Below, one piece after another: positions 58,824 through 64,000 of a DNA stretch of 64,000 nt (position 1 is its first letter; the number at the start of each line of letters is the position of its first letter). The notes under the pieces were generated by a model. The model did not search any database. It was not told where the DNA came from and saw only the letters and a program-made list of their open reading frames with translations. Source of the stretch: Fulvitalea axinellae. Its GTDB lineage: Bacteria; Bacteroidota; Bacteroidia; Cytophagales; Cyclobacteriaceae. Made by a program: the position numbers and the translations under genes. The DNA is taken from assembly GCF_036492835.1 (NCBI RefSeq), contig NZ_AP025314.1:1922001-1986000 (forward strand), written 5' to 3'.

Positions 58824-60383
58824 TTATAACGGGATGTTCGAGTGCTTTTTAGGCGGGTTGACCTCTTTCTTGTTGGCCAAAGCTTCCAGTGCGCGGATGA
58901 TCCTGAAGCGGGTGTTGCGCGGTTCGATCACGTCGTCGATATAGCCGTATTGCGCCGCCTGATAAGGGTTGGCGAATTCCTCAACGTATTCGTCCTCCTT
59001 CTTCTGTGCGTATTTGGCGCGCTCTTCCTCGTCCTCGATTTTGGCAATGGCTCTGCCTTCCAGAACCTCAACGGCTCCTTTGGCTCCCATAACAGCGATT
59101 TCGGCTGATGGCCACGCATAGTTCAGGTCACCACGGAGTTGCTTGCAGCTCATTACGTCGTGCGCTCCTCCGTAAGACTTGCGGAGAGTCACGGTGATTT
59201 TCGGTACAGTGGCTTCGCCGTAAGCGAAAAGGAGTTTCGCTCCGTGCAAAATGATTCCGCCGTATTCCTGGTTACTGCCCGGCAAGAATCCAGGAACGTC
59301 TACCAAGGTCACCAACGGGATATTGAAGCAGTCGCAGAAGCGTACGAAGCGTGCCGCTTTGCGCGAGGCGTTGATGTCAAGTACGCCGGCGAGGTTCATC
59401 GGGTTGTTGGCTATAATACCCACTGAACGGCCGTTGAAGTGAGCGAAACCTACGATGATGTTCTGTGCGTAGTTGCGCTGTACCTCGAAGAACTCGTGGT
59501 CGTCGGCAATCTCGTGGATCACGTCGAGCATGTTGTACGGCTTGTTCGGATCTTCCGGAATCAAGTCGTTGAGAACGTCGCCGAGGCGGTCGAATGAATC
59601 CGATGGGGGCAACATCGGAGGATCTTCCATATTGTTGGAAGGCAGATAGCTCATCAGTTTGCGAGTGAGCAAGAGACATTCCTCGTCGTCTTTGGCCAAG
59701 AAATGCGATACGCCCGATTTTGTGGAGTGTACGCTCGCTCCACCGAGGTTTTCCGTAGAAATCACTTCGCCGGTTACGGTCTGCACCACCTTAGGTCCTG
59801 TTACGAACATGTAGCTGTTCGCTTCGGTCATGATGATGAAGTCGGTAAGGGCGGGAGAGTATACGGCGCCGCCTGCGCATGGTCCCATGATGGCCGAGAT
59901 CTGAGGCACAACGCCCGAGGCCATGATGTTACGCTGGAAAATTTCGGCGTAACCGGCCAAACTTCTAACGCCTTCCTGGATACGGGCTCCACCAGAGTCG
60001 TTAAGACCGATGACAGGAGCGCCTACCTTCATGGCGTAATCCATGATTTTACAGATCTTCTGCGCGTAAGTTTCGGAGAGAGAACCTCCGAAAACGGTAA
60101 AGTCCTGAGCGTATACGAATACGATCCTTCCGTCGATGGTACCTCGTCCGGTTACTACTCCATCAGAAAGGAAAACGTTTTTCTGCATACCAAAGGAATG
60201 CGTACGGTGAGTTACGAACATGTCGAACTCCTCGAAGCTTCCATCGTCAAGCAACATGTCGATCCGCTCTCTGGCGGTCATCTTTCCCTTTTTGTGCTGG
60301 GACTCAATGCGCTTCTCACCGCCTCCGAGCCGTGCTTCGGCGCGTTTCTCGATGAGCTTCTTGATTTTACTGTTGTCAGGCAT
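58824..60383 (-). CDS. mmdA: Acyl-CoA carboxyltransferase subunit (methylmalonyl-CoA decarboxylase alpha / propionyl-CoA carboxylase beta type)
   Basis: A 519-aa carboxyltransferase from ATG 60383 ([20 protein letters not shown]); an in-frame ATG 19 codons upstream adds a non-conserved basic stretch. The two crotonase-like halves are visible: [20 protein letters not shown] and [21 protein letters not shown], then [20 protein letters not shown] and [17 protein letters not shown]. It transfers carboxyl between biotin and the 2-carbon of propionyl-CoA. With the gamma, biotin and beta subunit genes immediately following, the Na+-pumping methylmalonyl-CoA decarboxylase is the best call; without biotin carboxylase in the window the carboxylase role is less likely. 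Confidence 0.92.
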   Translation of the reverse strand: MPDNSKIKKLIEKRAEARLGGGEKRIESQHKKGKMTARERIDMLLDDGSFEEFDMFVTHRTHSFGMQKNVFLSDGVVTGRGTIDGRIVFVYAQDFTVFGGSLSETYAQKICKIMDYAMKVGAPVIGLNDSGGARIQEGVRSLAGYAEIFQRNIMASGVVPQISAIMGPCAGGAVYSPALTDFIIMTEANSYMFVTGPKVVQTVTGEVISTENLGGASVHSTKSGVSHFLAKDDEECLLLTRKLMSYLPSNNMEDPPMLPPSDSFDRLGDVLNDLIPEDPNKPYNMLDVIHEIADDHEFFEVQRNYAQNIIVGFAHFNGRSVGIIANNPMNLAGVLDINASRKAARFVRFCDCFNIPLVTLVDVPGFLPGSNQEYGGIILHGAKLLFAYGEATVPKITVTLRKSYGGAHDVMSCKQLRGDLNYAWPSAEIAVMGAKGAVEVLEGRAIAKIEDEEERAKYAQKKEDEYVEEFANPYQAAQYGYIDDVIEPRNTRFRIIRALEALANKKEVNPPKKHSNIPL

Positions 60384-60433
60384 ATTTAAAAATAGTCTAT
60401 GTCGCAAATAACGGTAAGGTATTTTCCTTTGCG

Positions 60434-60476
60434 TCCGCATATTCCTGTTGAAAAGCTTTCGGTTTTTCTATGCGGA
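60434..60476 (-). other. Hairpin in the 5' leader of the decarboxylase operon
   Basis: TCCGCATA (60434-60441) pairs with TATGCGGA (60469-60476), with a 27-nt loop. It lies about 50 nt before the start codon on the minus strand. Confidence 0.45.
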
Positions 60477-60566
60477 TGTAAGAAAAAATGGCTTTTTCAT
60501 TCATGAAGAATAGCCAAGATGTTTTCCGGACGGTAGCGACCGTATTACGCACACCGCCGAAAAGCG

Positions 60567-60589
60567 ATGCCCGCCGAGTGGGCGGGCAT
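60567..60589 (-). terminator. Hairpin after the epimerase gene
   Basis: ATGCCCGCC (60567-60575) pairs with GGCGGGCAT (60581-60589), followed on the minus strand by CGCTTTTCG. It probably ends or weakens transcription of mce before the mmdA operon. Confidence 0.65.
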
Positions 60590-60606
60590 GTTCGTTTGTC
60601 GTCTAC

Positions 60607-61014
60607 TTAGTCTTTCTTCTCGCAAAGCTCTGTGAGCACCCCGAAAGTCGATTTTGGGTGCAAGAACGCAATGTCGAGGCCTTCAGCGCCTTTTCTTGGG
60701 GTTTTGTCAATCAGGCGAGTGCCTTTTTCCTCCGCTTCAGCCAAATTAGCCTCGATGTCTTTGACAGCGAAAGCCAAGTGGTGAATGCCTTCTCCTCTCT
60801 TTTCGATGAATTTGCCGATTGGGCCATCCTCGGCAGTGGATTCCAGTAACTCGATCTTGGCGTCGCCCACTTGAAAGAAAGCGGTCTTCACTTTCTGTTC
60901 AGCTACCTCCTCTACGGCGTAGCACTTCATCCCGAAAACTTCTTCGTAGTGCTTGATGGCCGCGTCCAGATCTTTAACGGCGATACCTATGTGTTCGATG
61001 TGGGAAATATTCAT
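60607..61014 (-). CDS. mce: Methylmalonyl-CoA epimerase
   Basis: A 135-aa VOC-fold metalloenzyme that interconverts (S)- and (R)-methylmalonyl-CoA. The motifs stand in order: [20 protein letters not shown] at the start, [40 protein letters not shown] and the final [14 protein letters not shown] with the metal-binding Glu. It connects the decarboxylase (S form) with the mutase (R form). A hairpin separates it from the mmdA operon. Confidence 0.95.
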   Translation of the reverse strand: MNISHIEHIGIAVKDLDAAIKHYEEVFGMKCYAVEEVAEQKVKTAFFQVGDAKIELLESTAEDGPIGKFIEKRGEGIHHLAFAVKDIEANLAEAEEKGTRLIDKTPRKGAEGLDIAFLHPKSTFGVLTELCEKKD

Positions 61015-61151
61015 GGCAGTGAAAATGTTAAAAACTGAATATTGTCTTTCCGTAAGGTATAGTCAACGGCAAAAAGGTGTAATCCGGAACATTTTCCGGG
61101 TTCAGATTCCGTCGTTGGCTCCGGTTTTATAGGACCATTACCCCGTGTGGG

Positions 61152-61185
61152 TTTGGTGAAAATTCCGGCTATTGTTATACCTTTG
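61152..61185 (+). promoter_or_regulatory. Promoter of meaB
   Basis: TTTG (61152-61155), 22 bp, then TACCTTTG (61178-61185). This fits TTTG-N17-23-TAnnTTTG. The leader to the ATG at 61282 is about 90 nt. Confidence 0.65.
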
Positions 61186-61281
61186 TATTCCCTTATTTTT
61201 GATAGGCTCAAGTTATGCAAAAAACGGCGCGAGGTGAAATTACAGCGTCATGCTTTTTGAGAATTTTAATCAAAGGATTCC

Positions 61282-62283
61282 ATGATAAAAATCAAAAAAA
61301 GGAGAGCGTTAACGGCTCCTGAGTACGTTGAGGGCGTTTTGCGGGGCGACAGAGTGATACTTAGCCGGGCCATAACGCTGGTGGAAAGCACCCGGAAACA
61401 GGACCGTTTGCTGGCCGAAGAGGTGCTGGAGAAACTGATGCCACATACGGGCGGTTCCCTGAGAGTGGGGGTGACGGGCGTGCCGGGTGTCGGAAAAAGT
61501 ACATTTTTGGAGAGTTTCGGAATGTTTTTGGCCAAGAAAGAAAAATCGTTGGCGGTTCTTACGATTGACCCGAGTAGCCAGAAGACCAAGGGGAGTATTT
61601 TAGGTGATAAAACCAGAATGGAGATCCTGGCCAACGAACCCTTGGCTTATATACGCCCTTCGCCTTCGGGAAAGTCTTTGGGAGGCGTGCACGAAAAAAC
61701 CCGGGAGACGATGTTGCTTTGCGAAGCGGCGGGTTTTGACGTGGTGCTGATCGAGACGGTGGGCGTAGGGCAGTCGGAAGTGGCCGTGGAGGGCATGGTC
61801 GATTTTTTCCTATTGTTGATGCTGGCCGGCGCTGGGGACGAGTTGCAGGGAATCAAGCGGGGTATTATGGAGATCGCCGACGCGTTGGTGATCACGAAAG
61901 CCGACGGTGATAATGTGACCAAAAGCGAAATGGCGCGTCGCCAATACCAAAACGCCCTGCATCTGTTTCCGCCTAACGAAACGGAGTGGTACCCGAAGGT
62001 GCTGAAGTGCTCTTCGCTAGAAGAAACGGGCATGAAGGAAATCTGGGACGTTATTATGGAATTCGAGGAGCATATGCGTTCCCGTGGCTTTTTGCAGAGC
62101 AAGCGCTCCGACCAAAGCTTAAGATGGCTAAGGGAAAGCCTGAACAACCATTTGCTGGAACGTTTCTATGAGGACGAACAGATGCGTTATCTTTTGTCGG
62201 ATGTCGAAAAAGCCGTTTCCAAAAACCAAGTCCCCGTTTCTGCGGGAGTGAGGCGCCTGATCGACGCTTTTGCGGGCCAATAG
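61282..62283 (+). CDS. meaB: Methylmalonyl-CoA mutase-associated GTPase (MeaB/ArgK)
   Basis: A 333-aa G3E-family GTPase that protects methylmalonyl-CoA mutase from inactivation and gates B12 loading. The P-loop GVTGVPGVGKSTFLESFG is at about residues 62-79. The Walker B region DVVLIETVGVGQSEVAV and ITKADGDN (base specificity) follow. The length suits MeaB. It is divergent from the epimerase gene, with its own promoter, and lies next to mutA/mutB's cluster on the opposite strand. Confidence 0.95.
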   Translation: MIKIKKRRALTAPEYVEGVLRGDRVILSRAITLVESTRKQDRLLAEEVLEKLMPHTGGSLRVGVTGVPGVGKSTFLESFGMFLAKKEKSLAVLTIDPSSQKTKGSILGDKTRMEILANEPLAYIRPSPSGKSLGGVHEKTRETMLLCEAAGFDVVLIETVGVGQSEVAVEGMVDFFLLLMLAGAGDELQGIKRGIMEIADALVITKADGDNVTKSEMARRQYQNALHLFPPNETEWYPKVLKCSSLEETGMKEIWDVIMEFEEHMRSRGFLQSKRSDQSLRWLRESLNNHLLERFYEDEQMRYLLSDVEKAVSKNQVPVSAGVRRLIDAFAGQ

Positions 62284-62295
62284 GCCTGAAAAACG

Positions 62296-62329
62296 AAAAT
62301 GGGGACGATGATCACCGTCCCCATTTTTG
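62296..62329. terminator. Bidirectional terminator
   Basis: AAAATGGGGACG (62296-62307) pairs with CGTCCCCATTTT (62316-62327). It lies between the convergent meaB and ABC-F genes. Confidence 0.9.
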
Positions 62330-62360
62330 TTAATGTATAAGTCGTGAGGTTTTGTGCGGA

Positions 62361-64000
62361 TTAATCCGACATTTTTTCCTCCAGCTCCTCGATTTCCAAA
62401 GCTAGATTTTCCCACTCTTCGTTAAGTTCCTCTAGCTCTTTTTCGGTTTGCTGTAATTTTCCGTTTTCTTCGGCCAGGCGTTCCAGGTTGGCGAATACTT
62501 CCGGCAAAGCCAGCAGGTTCTCGATATCCCCCTTTAGAGTTTCGAGTTTTTCGATCTGCTCTTCCGTTTTCTCAAGGCTTTTCCTTTTGCGGCGAAGTTC
62601 CTTGTTGATCTTGTCACGTTCCTGACGTAGTTTAAGGCGTTCTTCCTTGTCTACGCTAACCGCTTTTTCTTTCTTTTCGGATTTTTCCTCGCCGGCTTCC
62701 TCAAGTTCTCTCCGCCGTTTCCAGTCTACGTATTCGGCGTAAGTTCCCGGGTATTCCTTAATCTGGTGATCTTCGATATACCAGATCTTGTTGGCCACGG
62801 CACCGATAAAACGGCGGTCGTGAGAAACGGTGATGAAAGAACCTTGGTATTGGTTAAGGGCGTTGATCAGAATATCCACCGAACGGATGTCGAGGTGGTT
62901 GGTAGGTTCGTCAAGCAACAGAAAGTTCGATTCCGTTAGCAATGTTTTCGCCAAAGCGACCCTTGATTTCTCCCCGCCCGACAGCACTTTGATTTTTTTG
63001 TAGATATCGTCGCCACGGAACAGGAAGCCGCCGAGGATATCGCGAAGCTCCTGCTCGGTTTTTCCGCTTCCTGCGGTTTTCAGCTCGTCGATAATCTCGT
63101 TTTCCGTATGCAAAGCCTCCAGCTGGTGCTGTGCGTAGAATCCCGGAATTACGTTATGTCCGAGCGAGCTTTCGCCGGCGTCGAGCGGTTCCGAACCGTC
63201 GATAATGCGCAACAGCGTGGATTTACCCTTTCCGTTCGCCCCGATAAGCGCGATTTTGTCGCCTTTCTCAATCTGCGCAGATGCGTTCTTGAGAACCTTG
63301 ATCGGCCCGAAGCTTTTGCTTACGTCTTTGATCGTACTTACAAAGCGTCCGGATTCGGTGCTGAAACCGAAGCTGAAATTAACGCTGGTCTTTTCCTCGT
63401 AAGCCTCCTCGATCATGTCCATCTTTTCGAGAGACTTTACACGAGACTGCACCTGCTTGGCTTTGGTGGCTTTTGAGCGGAAGCGCTCGATAAACCTTTC
63501 GGTCTGTTTAAGCTTGGCCTGTTGGTTTTCGAAAGCGTTTTGCTGAATTTCCAATCGTTCCGCTTTCTCTTTAAGGTAAAAAGAGTAATTGCCGGAATAT
63601 TGGACAAGCTTTCCGCCGTCTACTTCCACTATAGAAGTTGTGGTGTTGTTAAGAAACTCCTGGTCGTGAGAAACCACGATTACCGCCCCGTTATAGCTCT
63701 TAATATAATTCTCGACCCATTGGATGGAAGGTAAGTCGAGGTGGTTGGTGGGTTCGTCAAGCATAAGCAACGAAGGCTCGCTCAAAAGCAACTTGGCCAA
63801 CATGACTCGCATGCGCCAACCTCCCGAAAAAGTCTTGAGCGGACGCTGAAGCGCTTCGGTGGAAAAGCCGATGCCTTCCAAAACCTCTTCGGCTTTTGAC
63901 TGAAGACTGTAGCCTCCGAGAGCTTCGTAACGCTCCTGCAATAAGGTGAGGCGGTTGAGCTTCTTCTCGTCGTAGCCGAGCTCCATTTCGGCCAATGTCG
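62361..64000 (-). CDS. ABC-F family ATP-binding protein (5' partial)
   Basis: The C-terminal 544 residues or more of a tandem ABC ATPase without membrane domain. The first ABC domain is cut: its Walker A lies outside the window, while SGGWRMRVMLAKLLL, LDEPTNHLDLPSIQW are seen. The linker carries the ABC-F signature region (QNAFENQQAKLKQTERFIER). The second domain is complete: ALIGANGKGKSTLLRIIDG, VLSGGEKSRVALAKTLL, LLDEPTNHLDIRSVDIL. A Glu/Lys-rich coiled-coil tail of about 110 residues follows, as in Uup or YheS types. ABC-F proteins act on stalled ribosomes; which subtype this is cannot be read. The frame is open to the right edge. Confidence 0.9.
   Translation of the reverse strand, partial: TLAEMELGYDEKKLNRLTLLQERYEALGGYSLQSKAEEVLEGIGFSTEALQRPLKTFSGGWRMRVMLAKLLLSEPSLLMLDEPTNHLDLPSIQWVENYIKSYNGAVIVVSHDQEFLNNTTTSIVEVDGGKLVQYSGNYSFYLKEKAERLEIQQNAFENQQAKLKQTERFIERFRSKATKAKQVQSRVKSLEKMDMIEEAYEEKTSVNFSFGFSTESGRFVSTIKDVSKSFGPIKVLKNASAQIEKGDKIALIGANGKGKSTLLRIIDGSEPLDAGESSLGHNVIPGFYAQHQLEALHTENEIIDELKTAGSGKTEQELRDILGGFLFRGDDIYKKIKVLSGGEKSRVALAKTLLTESNFLLLDEPTNHLDIRSVDILINALNQYQGSFITVSHDRRFIGAVANKIWYIEDHQIKEYPGTYAEYVDWKRRRELEEAGEEKSEKKEKAVSVDKEERLKLRQERDKINKELRRKRKSLEKTEEQIEKLETLKGDIENLLALPEVFANLERLAEENGKLQQTEKELEELNEEWENLALEIEELEEKMSD

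Overview
The window is a chromosomal stretch of a Bacteroidota bacterium. Four signs support this. (i) There are two proteins with type IX secretion (T9SS) C-terminal sorting domains (2-2698 and 46248-47861) and a T9SS plug-type protein (49710-50990). (ii) Several lipoproteins and a FadL-type porin are typical of the phylum. (iii) Promoters carry the Bacteroidota -7 element TAnnTTTG, in three cases with an upstream TTG/TTTG at 17-23 bp. (iv) Shine-Dalgarno sequences are weak or absent. A methylmalonyl-CoA/Na+ pump cluster together with chitinase, mannosidase and glucosidase genes suggests a polysaccharide-degrading, probably marine member of the Cytophagales; that level of assignment is inference. 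No rRNA, tRNA, insertion sequence, prophage or CRISPR array is visible.

Layout. 0-2.7 kb: the end of a large secreted cohesin-like/dockerin-like T9SS protein. 2.7-8.9 kb: nucleoside salvage and electron transfer (two tandem deoxynucleoside kinases, TPR protein, etfB-etfA, a bifunctional-nuclease protein, a CNT nucleoside transporter, an ArsR regulator). 9-16.6 kb: a GH19 chitinase lipoprotein, an EI24-type membrane protein, a chromosomal relative of phage Vsr-like endonucleases, and a GH3-GH92 operon. 16.6-17.1 kb: an intergenic region with an inverted array of exactly 22-bp-spaced TTAA units. 17.1-20.5 kb (minus): an operon of an unknown protein, a metallophosphatase and an atypical pyruvate kinase. 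20.6-25.1 kb: a small conserved protein, an FGGY kinase with a long leader, a small Cys-containing lipoprotein, ndk, an HMG-CoA-lyase-type enzyme and a 40-aa membrane peptide.

25.4-29.6 kb: a three-gene signalling operon (PAS histidine kinase; REC-PAS-histidine kinase hybrid; REC fused to a Crp-type DNA-binding module). 29.6-38.2 kb: housekeeping genes (xseB-xseA, BI-1 family, DUF819, BaiN-like flavoprotein, queA, ppa, menC). 38.5-41.4 kb: FadL porin plus a GDSL lipoprotein. 41.5-43.2 kb: a low-GC MarR-GNAT-membrane protein-GNAT cassette with twin palindromic operators. 43.4-51 kb: trmH, an ECF sigma factor, a subtilase with T9SS domain, a YdcF protein, an SDR and a T9SS plug protein. 51-62.3 kb: an almost complete succinate/propionyl-CoA interconversion module (mutB, mutA, CoA-transferase, Na+-pumping decarboxylase beta, biotin carrier, gamma, carboxyltransferase, epimerase, and the mutase chaperone meaB divergently). 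The window ends inside an ABC-F ATPase gene.

How they work together: the last block interconverts succinyl-CoA and propionyl-CoA by mutase, epimerase and a membrane decarboxylase that can couple decarboxylation to Na+ export. A CoA-transferase recycles the CoA, and MeaB protects the B12-dependent mutase. The glycosidases and T9SS proteins act outside the cell or at its surface. The CNT transporter is Na+-coupled in its family and feeds the two deoxynucleoside kinases and Ndk.
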